Source: Polyangiaceae bacterium (GTDB taxonomy: Bacteria > Myxococcota_A > Polyangia > Polyangiales > Polyangiaceae). Taken from it: a stretch of DNA of 64,000 nt. Below are positions 53,911-61,790 of the stretch, in pieces. The position numbers and the translations under genes were made by a program. Within the stretch, counting starts at the first letter, position 1, and every line of letters starts with the position of its first letter. The stretch spans positions 96,751 to 160,750 of the forward strand of contig JABFXY010000026.1 in assembly GCA_013361525.1 (NCBI GenBank), written 5' to 3'. The notes beneath the pieces were generated by a model, which saw only the letters and a program-made list of their open reading frames with translations, searched no databases and had not been told where the DNA came from.

Positions 53911-55208
53911 CGTGCTCCCTCGTTCGCCGCGCTGTCTTTCGCGAGCCGGATGCCCGTGAAAGGCCAACGCTGGTGTGGATAGAAGAAGTTTCGGTAGGTG
54001 CTTCGTACGTGATCACGAGGCGTCGCGACACATCCGCCGCGAAGCACCCATTGGTTCGACATGAACTTTCCGTTGTATTCGGAGATGGCCCCGTGCTCGG
54101 GACGAAACCCCGGGTACGGCTCGTACGCGCTGCGCGTCCATTGCCACAGCTGGCCGAATGGTTGGAACGAGCCGTCGGCAGGCGCCGTCGACGTCGGGTG
54201 CAACCATCCATCTTCGAGCCAAATTGCGCTCTGTGCGTCCTTTCCGGCCGCAGCCACCTCCCATTCGAATTCCGTCGGGAGACGACAGCCTGCCCATTCG
54301 GCGTATGCAGCCGCTTCGTAGCCGGAGACGTGACACACGGGAGCCTGCAGGTCGAGCGGTCGATCGCCGTGCGCGGTGAACTCGCGATAGCCGCGACCGT
54401 CGCGCCTCCAATACAGCGGCGCGTCGATGCCGTGCTCGCGAACCCACGCGAGCCCGTCGGAAAGCCAGAGCTCCGGGCGGCGGTATCCACCGTCCTCGAC
54501 GAATGCGAGAAACTCGCCGTTGTCGACGAGGCGGTCGGCGATGGTGAACGCTTCGACGAAGCGCCGGTGGGATGGCCGCTCGTTGTCGAATGAAAACGCC
54601 CGCGCGCCGTGGCCGATGTGGAAGAGGTCACCGCCGAATGGCAGAAATCGCATCTTGCGCGTTTCGCCACGCGCGGCATCGGCGGTGTTGCTCGATGGCG
54701 CCGGCCTGTACGTAGGGCGCAGCGGGTTCTGCGCGAAGTTGTACTTCACGTCCATCACCAGCAGCTCTTGATGTTGTTGCTCGTGATGGATGCCGATCTC
54801 GATCAGCGTGAGCGCCGCGGGCGAAAGGCGCTCGAACGTGTCGAGCATCACCGCGTCGACGTGCGCCCTGTAGCGAAGCACCTCTTCGAGGGTCGGGCGC
54901 GACAGCACCCCGCGGTGATGGCGCGCATGCCGCGGGCCCAGCGCCTCGTAGTACGAATTGAATAGCTCGTGGTAACCGTGGCAAAAAGCCGCATAGCCCT
55001 CGACGTGCGGCTCGAGAACCAGCGTTTCGAAGAACCACGTCGTATGCGCGAGGTGCCATTTCGGCGGGCTCACGTCGGGCATCGCTTGCACGACGCAATC
55101 CTCGGGCTCGAGCGACGCGATCAAATCGACGGAGAGGCCGCGAACCCGCTGAAATTCGGCTGAGGCTCGGGCGATCGAGGGGGAGCGTGCCCCATGGAGT
55201 TTTCCCAT
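53907..55208 (-). CDS. egtB: Ergothioneine-type sulfoxide synthase (EgtB)
   Basis: A 433-residue protein with an N-terminal DinB-like helical domain and a C-terminal FGE-sulfatase domain. Three predicted iron ligands are in place: His55 in WHLAHTTWFFE, and His142 and His146 in HHEQQHQELL. The FGE part has YAEWAGCRLPTEFEWEVAA, FGQLWQWTRSAYEPY and NQWVLRGGCVATP. EgtB uses iron and O2 to join hercynine with a thiol (gamma-glutamylcysteine or cysteine, depending on subtype). The subtype cannot be fixed by eye. It lies upstream of egtD in one operon; egtA, egtC and egtE are not in the window. Confidence 0.92.
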   Translation of the reverse strand: MGKLHGARSPSIARASAEFQRVRGLSVDLIASLEPEDCVVQAMPDVSPPKWHLAHTTWFFETLVLEPHVEGYAAFCHGYHELFNSYYEALGPRHARHHRGVLSRPTLEEVLRYRAHVDAVMLDTFERLSPAALTLIEIGIHHEQQHQELLVMDVKYNFAQNPLRPTYRPAPSSNTADAARGETRKMRFLPFGGDLFHIGHGARAFSFDNERPSHRRFVEAFTIADRLVDNGEFLAFVEDGGYRRPELWLSDGLAWVREHGIDAPLYWRRDGRGYREFTAHGDRPLDLQAPVCHVSGYEAAAYAEWAGCRLPTEFEWEVAAAGKDAQSAIWLEDGWLHPTSTAPADGSFQPFGQLWQWTRSAYEPYPGFRPEHGAISEYNGKFMSNQWVLRGGCVATPRDHVRSTYRNFFYPHQRWPFTGIRLAKDSAANEGAR

Positions 55209-55312
55209 GATCGTTGTTGCTCCAACGAATGTCCCACCTCAGGTGGGCCGGAGCCGGGCGATTCAATCCGCTTGCCAGGTGAAGGTAGTGGATCGCGCAC
55301 ACCTCCGCTACG
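55209..55312. promoter_or_regulatory. Divergent promoter region, egtBD / transporter
   Basis: These 104 bp separate egtB (minus) from the ABC ATPase (plus), so both promoters and possible shared regulation lie here. No clear operator or riboswitch-like fold is visible. The ABC ATPase has no standard ATG; TTG at 55313 or 55322 is the likely start. Confidence 0.45.
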
Positions 55313-56089
55313 TTGCTCGGGTTGATCGAGCTCGACCGAGTCACGAAGAGGTATGGCGATCGTGCCGTCGTCGACGGCGTGAGCCTCCTCGTTCCGCGCG
55401 GCACGGTGCTCGCGTTGCTCGGCGGATCGGGATCCGGCAAGACCACCACACTCAAGATGATCAATCGGCTGGTCGAGCCGACGTCGGGTCATATTCGAAT
55501 CGACGGACGCGACACGCTCGACGTGGCGGCGCACGAGCTGCGCCGTTCACTCGGCTACGTGATTCAAGAGATCGGGCTCTTTCCGCACATGACGATCAGC
55601 GAAAACGTCGGCGTCACGCCACGTCTGCTCGGCTGGGATCAGGCGCGCATCGATCGCCGTGTACGTGAGCTGCTCGCGCTCGTCGAGCTCGAGCCGGGAG
55701 AGTTCGCGGAGCGCTTTCCCGCGCAGCTCTCGGGCGGGCAGCGCCAGCGTGTCGGCATCGCCCGCGCCCTCGCCGCCGAGCCGTCGGTCATGCTGCTCGA
55801 CGAGCCCTTCGGCGCGCTCGACCCCATCACGCGCAGAACGCTGCAACGCATGATGCTCCGCATCTGGCGCGAGCGTGAGCTCACTGCCGTCGTCGTCACC
55901 CACGACGTGAAGGAGGCGATGTTTCTCGGCACGCAGATCGCCGTGATGAAGGACGGCAAGCTCCTTCAAATGGGGACTCCCGACGAAGTCACGCAGGCAC
56001 CGAAAGACGATTACGTCCGGGGCCTGCTCTTCGACGAGCTGCCTGCGACCGATCGGCCCCCGCACCATTCCCCTGCGCTGCCGTCGTGA
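55313..56089 (+). CDS. ABC transporter ATPase, OpuCA/EgtV-like
   Basis: A 258-residue ATPase with Walker A GGSGSGKTT, the Q-loop in GYVIQEIGLFPHM, signature LSGGQRQR, Walker B VMLLDEPFGALDP and switch His in VVTHDVKEA. The sequence is of the glycine-betaine/carnitine/choline (OpuCA, ProV) class. It lacks CBS domains at the C-terminus. Its GTG/TGA overlap with the downstream permease (56086-56089) couples the two. Next to egtBD, an EgtV role in ergothioneine uptake is an attractive inference; betaine or choline is the alternative. Confidence 0.9.
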   Translation: MLGLIELDRVTKRYGDRAVVDGVSLLVPRGTVLALLGGSGSGKTTTLKMINRLVEPTSGHIRIDGRDTLDVAAHELRRSLGYVIQEIGLFPHMTISENVGVTPRLLGWDQARIDRRVRELLALVELEPGEFAERFPAQLSGGQRQRVGIARALAAEPSVMLLDEPFGALDPITRRTLQRMMLRIWRERELTAVVVTHDVKEAMFLGTQIAVMKDGKLLQMGTPDEVTQAPKDDYVRGLLFDELPATDRPPHHSPALPS

Positions 56090-57615
56090 AAGAGCAGCTC
56101 GAACTGCTCCCCGGGTATTTGGCGTCTCACATTCGCCTCGTCGTGGTCGCGCTCGCCGTGTGCACGGCGGCGAGCGTTCCGCTCGGGGTCGCTGCCACGC
56201 GGTCGCCGCGGCTCGAGCGGGTGGTGGTCGGGCTCGCGAGCGTCGTCCAGACCGTACCCGCGCTGGCCCTCCTCGCAATCATGGTTCCAGTGCTCGGCGC
56301 GGCCGGGCTGCCTGCGATCGGCGTCCTTCCTGCGCTGATCGGCCTCACGTTGTATTGCTCGCTCCCCATTCTTCTATCGACCGTGACGGGCATTCGCGAG
56401 GTCGCGCCGCCGATCGTCGAGGCTGCGCGCGGCGTCGGTATGACCGACCGGCAAGTGCTTCGCCTGGTCGAGCTGCCACTCGCGGCGCCCTACATCATCG
56501 CGGGCCTTCGTACGGCAGCCGTTTGGTGCGTCGGCATGGCGACGCTCTCCACACCGATCGGCGCCCCGAGCCTCGGCAACTTCATCTTTGGTGGTCTGCA
56601 GACGCGCAATCACGCGGCGACGCTGACGGGATGTGTCGCGGCTGCCGTCTTGGCTCTGGTTCTCGATGGGCTGGTGCGTTCGCTGGAGGTCGGCCTCCGA
56701 AAGCGGAAGAAGCCCGCCATCGTCGCCGGCGTCGTCGGGTTGAGCGCGTTCGCGGCCTTTACCGTGGTTTCGTTCGCCCAGAATGCATTCGATCGCGGCG
56801 CCGACGCTCGAATCCACATCGGCGCCAAGTCGTTTACCGAGCAATACGTCCTCGGCCAGGTCTTGTCGCAGACCATTCATGAAGAGACGGGGAAGGAGTC
56901 GGAGGTCGTCGAGTCGCTCGGATCGAGCGTCGTCTTCGATGCCCTCGCGACCGGCAGGCTCGACCTCTACGTCGATTACACCGGGACGGTGTGGACGACG
57001 GTGCTCACCCGACAAGAGATCGTCACCGACCGTGAAAAGCTCCTCGCGGACGTCGAGCGCGAGCTACGCGACCAACACGGTGTCGAGACGCTCGCCGCCC
57101 TCGGATTCGAAAACACGTATTGCCTCGCCGTGAGGGAGGAGGACGCCGAGCGCCTCGGCCTCCACAAGCTGAGCGACCTCGCGTCACACGCCCGCACCCT
57201 CGTCATCGGCGCCGACTACGAGTTCTTCTCCCGGCGCGAGTGGGTCGACCTCCAACGCGTCTACGGATACACCTTCGCCGAAAAGCGCAGCATGGACCCG
57301 GCGCTCATGTACCAAGCCGCGCGCGAAAAACAGGTCGACGTCGTCAGCGCTTTCTCGACCGACGGCCGGATTGCCGCCTACGGCCTGCGCGTCCTCGAAG
57401 ACGACCGCCACGTCATCCCGCCCTACGACGCCATCATCCTCGCCCGAAAAGGCTTCTCCGCCGAACACCCCGACATCGCCGAAGCCCTCAAAGCCCTAGC
57501 CGGCACCATCGACGCCGCCACCATGCGGGAAATGAACCGCGCCGTCGACGAACAAGGCCGCACCCCCGCCGAAGTCGCCCGCTCCTTCGTGCAGCAGCAT
57601 TCGCGCAAGAAATAA
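56086..57615 (+). CDS. Permease fused to substrate-binding protein, OpuBC/EgtU-like
   Basis: A 509-residue protein starting with GTG. Residues 1-230 form an ABC permease (five or six helices; EAARGVGMTDRQVLRLVELPLAAP is the EAA loop that contacts the ATPase). From about residue 240 a periplasmic betaine-type binding domain begins (IHIGAKSFTEQYVLGQVL) with DLYVDYTGTVWT, LAALGFENTYCLAV and a C-terminal helical lobe. This single-chain permease-binding protein layout is known in EgtU of Streptococcus and Helicobacter (ergothioneine) and in related choline or betaine systems. The neighbouring ergothioneine genes favour EgtU. Aromatic ligand-cage residues cannot be confirmed by eye. Confidence 0.9.
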   Translation: MKEQLELLPGYLASHIRLVVVALAVCTAASVPLGVAATRSPRLERVVVGLASVVQTVPALALLAIMVPVLGAAGLPAIGVLPALIGLTLYCSLPILLSTVTGIREVAPPIVEAARGVGMTDRQVLRLVELPLAAPYIIAGLRTAAVWCVGMATLSTPIGAPSLGNFIFGGLQTRNHAATLTGCVAAAVLALVLDGLVRSLEVGLRKRKKPAIVAGVVGLSAFAAFTVVSFAQNAFDRGADARIHIGAKSFTEQYVLGQVLSQTIHEETGKESEVVESLGSSVVFDALATGRLDLYVDYTGTVWTTVLTRQEIVTDREKLLADVERELRDQHGVETLAALGFENTYCLAVREEDAERLGLHKLSDLASHARTLVIGADYEFFSRREWVDLQRVYGYTFAEKRSMDPALMYQAAREKQVDVVSAFSTDGRIAAYGLRVLEDDRHVIPPYDAIILARKGFSAEHPDIAEALKALAGTIDAATMREMNRAVDEQGRTPAEVARSFVQQHSRKK

Positions 57616-57617
57616 GA

Positions 57618-57737
57618 AGAGGGGTCGCCAAGGGCGCCAAGGGAAGAGAGAGAAAGAACAGGAAAGAGGGAATGTAGGATTTTCCTAAACTCCCTCTTCT
57701 TCCTCCTTCTGCCCTTGGCGCCCTTGGCGACCCCTCT
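57618..57737. repeat. 26-bp perfect inverted repeat between convergent genes, probable terminator
   Basis: The 26-bp arm at 57618-57643 is exactly inverted at 57712-57737, with a 68-bp spacer that has further pairing (AGAGGGA near 57665 with TCCCTCT near 57691). The arms contain a doubled GCCAAGGG motif. It starts just after the transporter stop and ends 11 bp before the GH57 stop, so it could terminate both. Confidence 0.75.
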
Positions 57738-57748
57738 CTATTCGGCCG

Positions 57749-59281
57749 TTACCAGGGATCGAAAGCGTCGGACCAGGCGTCTTCGTCGAGCTCTTCGAAG
57801 ACGGGGCGGCGGCGGATCCAGCCTTCGACCATGGCGCGGTCGCCGGGGGTTTCGATGGGGCGGGAGGCGATGTCGCAGAGGGTGTCGATCGCGAAGGCGT
57901 GCTCGTAGAGCTTGCGTTGGGCGAAGCCCGCGAATTCGCCGGTTCGGAGCATGAAGGCATAATCCGACGCCTGGAGGAGGAAGAGCTCGCGAATGGCCCA
58001 TAGGCGCGCGAGTCGCTGCGTTTCGGTTCTCGGGGTGTCGCGGACGATGGCGTCGACGCGGAGGACGCGTTGCTCGGCGCGGTGCACGAGGCGGGAGGCG
58101 TGGCTGCTGACCGGGTGTGTCCAGACTTCGGCATAACCGCCTCGGCCCCAGGTCGAGGTCGCGGGCTTTGCGAGCGGCAAGACGGGGTCGCGGTCGAGAT
58201 AAGCGCCGAGCGACGTCGCTTGGCCGGTGCGCGCGAGGCCGTGCAAAACCACCTCGAGGAACTTCGGACCTTCCCACCACCAATGACCAAAGAGCTCGGC
58301 GTCGAATGCGACGACGGTAATCGGTTCGGCCGCTTCGCTCGCGTCGAGCTCGCGGGTGGCCGCCTGGATGAAATGGGCGGCGTGCTCCTCGGCGCGCAGC
58401 GCGGCGCGCGCGGGCTCGTAACGCTGTTTCTCGCCGCCGAAGCCCGTGATGCGGAGCGGCTTCAGCGACCAGTCGGCGTCGGCGGGTGAATAGAATTCAC
58501 GATAGACAGGATCCGCGGGATACCCGTGCTCGCGCGACCAGACGAGATCGACGAGGGGATTGTTTCTGCCGAAATAGGCGATCGGTCCGTCGCCGACGAT
58601 GGGTGTATCGGTGCGGTGCGGCGGGCGCGGCCTCGCCAGCTCCAATCCGTGCGCGGCGAGGACGGTCGCCTGAATGCCGGAGTCGGCGAGCACACCTTCG
58701 AGCCGCTCGTCATAGCCGCACTCGGGGAGCCAAAACACGTTTGGAAGGCGGCGCGTGACCTTCTGGAAATACCGCATTCCGATGCGGACTTGCCCTCGGA
58801 CCGCGTCCGCCGTTCGAAGGCCGGGCAAAAATGCGTGCGTCGCCGCCGTCGTCGCGAGCTCGACGAGGCCGTCTTCGGCGCAGGCGACCAGCGCACCCGT
58901 CACGTCCCCTCGAATGCGGCGGAGAAGCGCGCGCGAGGCTTCGAGGCGAGCTCGATGGTCGTCTACCGCCTCTGGGTGCTCTTTCGCCTTTTCGGCGAAC
59001 AATCGGTCGAGGTCCGCCGCGAAGCGCTCGAACCGCGCCGGCAAATGCGGGTCGCGCAACATGGCGAGAAGCGTCGGTGAAATCGAAACGGTGAGAAGAG
59101 GACGCCCGCTCTTCACGTCTCCGAGCGACTGCAACACGCCCAGGATTGGTAGATAACATTCCCACAGCGCTTCGAAGAACCAGCGCTCTTCCAGCGTCAC
59201 TGCGTCGCCCGGCTCACGCAGCCAAGGCAAATGCGCGTGAAGGACGAAGGCGATCGATCCGCGCGGGCGGCGGGCGGTCAT
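57749..59281 (-). CDS. GH57/DUF1957 family, probable 1,4-alpha-glucan branching enzyme
   Basis: The ATG at 59281, overlapping the upstream lipoprotein stop (ATGA), gives 510 residues. GH57 motif 1 is AFVLHAHLPWLREP. Motif 3 has FWLPECGYDERLE with the catalytic Glu at about 187. Motif 4 has FDAELFGHWWWEGP with the catalytic Asp at about 327. The DUF1957 C-terminus is present (LFLLQASDYAFMLRTGEFAGFA). This architecture matches GH57 branching enzymes, which build alpha-1,6 branches in glycogen-like glucans. No other glycogen gene is nearby. Coupling to a lipoprotein gene is odd for a cytoplasmic enzyme. Confidence 0.9.
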   Translation of the reverse strand: MTARRPRGSIAFVLHAHLPWLREPGDAVTLEERWFFEALWECYLPILGVLQSLGDVKSGRPLLTVSISPTLLAMLRDPHLPARFERFAADLDRLFAEKAKEHPEAVDDHRARLEASRALLRRIRGDVTGALVACAEDGLVELATTAATHAFLPGLRTADAVRGQVRIGMRYFQKVTRRLPNVFWLPECGYDERLEGVLADSGIQATVLAAHGLELARPRPPHRTDTPIVGDGPIAYFGRNNPLVDLVWSREHGYPADPVYREFYSPADADWSLKPLRITGFGGEKQRYEPARAALRAEEHAAHFIQAATRELDASEAAEPITVVAFDAELFGHWWWEGPKFLEVVLHGLARTGQATSLGAYLDRDPVLPLAKPATSTWGRGGYAEVWTHPVSSHASRLVHRAEQRVLRVDAIVRDTPRTETQRLARLWAIRELFLLQASDYAFMLRTGEFAGFAQRKLYEHAFAIDTLCDIASRPIETPGDRAMVEGWIRRRPVFEELDEDAWSDAFDPW

Positions 59282-60546
59282 TTCCATTCGATCGGTTTGG
59301 CTGCGCCCAGCTTGAGAAGGACACCTTTGGCCGCGTTCCCGCTGCCTTTTTGTCCGGCGATCCAAATGGTGTCGCCGGCGGCTTCGACGCGCTCGAGCTG
59401 CGTCTTCGCCGGTGGCGCGACCTCGGCCCAAGTGCCTTGCGCGGGTCGTCGATAAGCCTTGTTCGCGGTCACGAGCCAGAGCTCACCGCTGGCCGTCACC
59501 GCCATATCGAGAATGGGTGAATCGAGAGTCGGCAACGTGACCGGGGAGACCTTGTCCTTCTCCACGACGACCACGTTCGTCGCGCCTGCTGCATCTGCGC
59601 CGACTGCCGCGTAGATCTCGTTTTCGGACCGTACCGCGAGCGCGCGGTGCCGCAGCTTGTCGGTCCCGAGCGTGAGAAGGGTCATCGGTGCGCCCTTCTT
59701 TTCGTCTTCTTCTTTTGCGTCCGCGGGCTCACCCGCGGCGGGCGCTGTTGCCTCGACGACCTCGGCCGACGCCGTCGGTGTGGCTTTGGGCGCAGCTGCT
59801 GCTGTATCTGCCGGCGCCGCAGCGGGCGTCGCCGCGACAGGCCACCGCACGAGCACGTAGCTCGCCTTTTTGTCGGAGCCCATCGAGCAGCGCCCGACGG
59901 ACACGACCTCGCCGCTCGGAAGTGACGTCGCCTCCGCAAGCTTCAGCGACTTGCCGCACTCGACGTCGGGGACGTACCGCGCGGGCTGATCTTCCGGCGA
60001 CGTCTTGGTGAACGGCTCGATCTGTTTGATCTTCAATCGACCCGACGACGTCGAAATCGCGAGCGTGCGCTTCTTCGACCAAGGGACGACGAGGGGCTGC
60101 CAATCCTCCGAGATCTCCTTCAGCTTGCTCGTCGCGCGATAAAACGGCGTCTTCCCCGTCTTCTTTTTCGCCTCCGGCTCGAGCGCGACCGACAGCCACA
60201 ACGACTCGGGGAGGCGACCGCCGACGTATTGGATGCGGCTCAGGTCTTTCGGAAGGCCGGTGGGCATCGCGCGCGCTTCGAGATCGGCGCCGTCTTTTGC
60301 GTGCGCGATGTGTTTGCCGCTCTCGTCGAGGACGACGATTCCGCCGCCGACGGAGGAGAGCACCAGCTTGTCCTTCGCCTCGAGCGCCACCGTGAGCGGG
60401 CTCGCCGCTGCTTGCTCACCCGGCTCGGCGGAGCTCGGCGTCGCCGCATCCGTCACCGCCGAGGCCGACGGCGCGCCCGACGCGTCTCCGCCGCAACCAG
60501 CGAAGAAGGGGGCCGCGCAAACGCCGAGGAGAAGCCAGGCCTTCAT
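59278..60546 (-). CDS. Lipoprotein with propeller-like repeats
   Basis: The start MKAWLLLGVCAAPFFAGCGG at 60546 gives a lipoprotein of 422 residues; the frame is open further upstream through repeats but the signal peptide decides. The mature protein alternates beta segments such as LVLSSVGGGIVVLDESGKHI and ELWLVTANKAYRRPAQ, with several 'aspartate-box'-like turns, suggesting a beta-propeller. A charged Ala/Pro linker (PADAKEEDEKKGAP) splits it in the middle. No named family. It is translationally coupled to the GH57 gene. Confidence 0.78.
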   Translation of the reverse strand: MKAWLLLGVCAAPFFAGCGGDASGAPSASAVTDAATPSSAEPGEQAAASPLTVALEAKDKLVLSSVGGGIVVLDESGKHIAHAKDGADLEARAMPTGLPKDLSRIQYVGGRLPESLWLSVALEPEAKKKTGKTPFYRATSKLKEISEDWQPLVVPWSKKRTLAISTSSGRLKIKQIEPFTKTSPEDQPARYVPDVECGKSLKLAEATSLPSGEVVSVGRCSMGSDKKASYVLVRWPVAATPAAAPADTAAAAPKATPTASAEVVEATAPAAGEPADAKEEDEKKGAPMTLLTLGTDKLRHRALAVRSENEIYAAVGADAAGATNVVVVEKDKVSPVTLPTLDSPILDMAVTASGELWLVTANKAYRRPAQGTWAEVAPPAKTQLERVEAAGDTIWIAGQKGSGNAAKGVLLKLGAAKPIEWK

Positions 60547-60599
60547 GGCGCGGCTTGCTGCCATGGAGGAAGCGAGGTGACAACTGAGCGGGGAGGGAG

Positions 60600-60820
60600 T
60601 GCGAAGGCGGAGCGGAGATCGCTGGCGAGATCCGATGCCGACGCCGAGATCGATGCCGAGATCCGAGATCCGATGCCGATGCCGAGATCCGATCGTCGGC
60701 TTTCGGCTTCGTCCTCGGTCTCGGCCTCGGAAATCGGTTTTCGGTTTCTCGGATCTCGGTCGTCGGCTTCGAAGGTCGGCTTCGGACATCGGCTTCGATA
60801 TTCGGATCTCGGATCTCGAT
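60600..60820. repeat. Large imperfect palindrome of GATCCGA/TCGGATC repeats
   Basis: The left half is made of units such as GAGATCCGATGCCGA; the right half has the complements (TCGGCTTCG, TCGGATCTCGG). Polarity switches near 60697-60705. Overall it is a decayed inverted repeat of about 100 bp per arm, lying in the gap between a lipoprotein gene and a four-helix-bundle gene. No gene is supported here. Confidence 0.65.
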
Positions 60821-60828
60821 GTTGCGCC

Positions 60829-60987
60829 GCCTTGTCGTTGGGTCGGCTGGTCACGCCTGTCGCGCACGCCCCGCGCCGAAGCCCGGGCGCGGCATCGTCG
60901 ATGTCGAGCCGGGAATTGATCGGCGCTCGGGCTTCGTCACGGGTCCTGCGCGCGGGAGGGCATGACCAGCCGACCCAACGACAAGGC
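60829..60987. repeat. 25-bp perfect inverted repeat spanning the start of a four-helix-bundle gene
   Basis: The 25-bp arm at 60829-60853 is exactly inverted at 60963-60987. The right arm is the start of the four-helix-bundle gene (encoding TSRPNDKA); the left arm encodes the same residues on the opposite strand, after GTC rather than ATG. Inner arms near 60877-60892 and 60922-60937 (CGAAGCCCGGGCGC with GGCGCTCGGGCTTCG) also pair. This looks like an inverted duplication of the gene's 5' end. Confidence 0.75.
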
Positions 60988-61354
60988 TTCGTACACGCGG
61001 TTTCCCCATCACGGTCTCGACGCATATGAGGTTGCGCTCGAGGCTCTCGAGAAGGCCGATTCGCTCGCGAAGAAGTTGCCGCGCGGGTATGGGCCGCTCG
61101 CGGATCAATTGCGGCGCGCCAGCCAATCGGCGTTCTTGCAGCTCAGCGAAGGAGCGGCCCGGACTGGGGCGGATCGCGCTCAGCGCCTGCGGTGTGCTCG
61201 CGCGGAGGCTTGCGAAGCTGCTGCGTGTGTCGAGGCCCTTGGTCGATTGAGCCTTGCGACGAATGGCGAGGTCGCCGAGCTCCTTTCGTTGCTCGGCCGC
61301 CTCGTTGCGATGCTCACCAAGCTCGCGGCTACGTCGAGCGCCACCCGCGCATGA
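60962..61354 (+). CDS. Four-helix-bundle protein (23S rRNA IVS/Avd-like)
   Basis: A 130-residue protein with the family pattern: FPHHGLDAYEVALEALEKAD in helix 1, LADQLRRASQSAFLQLSEGAAR in helix 2, then two more amphipathic helices (RCARAEACEAAACVEAL, EVAELLSLLGRLVAMLTKLA). The start ATG at 60962 lies in a 25-bp inverted repeat arm. Relatives are encoded in 23S rRNA intervening sequences or serve as Avd subunits of diversity-generating retroelements, forming positively charged pentamers that bind nucleic acid. No rRNA or retroelement is nearby. It is intact, unlike the copy at 17.2-17.7 kb. The 3' end overlaps a convergent DUF4870 gene by 26 bp. Confidence 0.85.
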   Translation: MTSRPNDKASYTRFPHHGLDAYEVALEALEKADSLAKKLPRGYGPLADQLRRASQSAFLQLSEGAARTGADRAQRLRCARAEACEAAACVEALGRLSLATNGEVAELLSLLGRLVAMLTKLAATSSATRA

Positions 61355-61658
61355 AATCCGTGAGCGCGGGATAGCTCGGGTCTTCGCCGTTCCACGCGCG
61401 CCACGCGGCGATGATGTGGAAGACGAGGAACACCGGAATCGCGAGTCCACACGTCGCCAGCGCGACCAGCGTCCCGATGCCCGACCACAAGAGCGCCTCG
61501 AACGCGTGCGCCCGGACCGCCGGCGACTTGCGGCGCGCGAGCAGATACACGACCAGCGGCGCGACGAACCAGAAGAAGCACGTCCCGGCGTGAGCGAACG
61601 TCGCGGCGAGCCGCTCACTGGGAGTCACGGTGGTCGGAAACGCGAGGGCTCGGCTCAT
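61329..61658 (-). CDS. DUF4870 membrane protein
   Basis: A 109-residue protein with three hydrophobic helices: FAHAGTCFFWFVAPLVVYLLARR, FEALLWSGIGTLVALATCGLAI and VFLVFHIIAAWRAW, plus the motif VRAHAFEALLW. This is the DUF4870 (Tic20-like) pattern of small integral membrane proteins of unknown function. It overlaps the four-helix-bundle gene convergently. Confidence 0.85.
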   Translation of the reverse strand: MSRALAFPTTVTPSERLAATFAHAGTCFFWFVAPLVVYLLARRKSPAVRAHAFEALLWSGIGTLVALATCGLAIPVFLVFHIIAAWRAWNGEDPSYPALTDFMRGWRST

Positions 61659-61712
61659 GCCCTCGTGTTCGTCTGCGCCGCGCAGGAAATTTCAGCGAGT
61701 GGGGTGGGGGAC

Positions 61713-61760
61713 AAAAAGACCGCGGCCCCGCCGGGACGATAGGTCCCGCGCAGGGCCGCG
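61713..61760 (-). terminator. Intrinsic terminator of the Cys-rich lipoprotein gene
   Basis: On the minus strand an 8-bp outer stem (CGCGGCCC at 61721-61728 with GGGCCGCG at 61753-61760) and an inner CGGGAC/GTCCCG pair (61732-61737 with 61743-61748) are followed by five T (61713-61717 on the complement). This is a good rho-independent terminator 31 bp after the stop at 61791. Confidence 0.8.
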
Positions 61761-61790
61761 ATGGGTCGATGCCGCTAGAGGTTCAGGGCC

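Noticed and set aside
60543..61025. Minus-strand frame of 160 residues upstream of the four-helix-bundle gene.
   Set aside because: It runs through the inverted repeat and degenerate tract; its only familiar residues (TSRPNDKA) come from the duplicated gene start.
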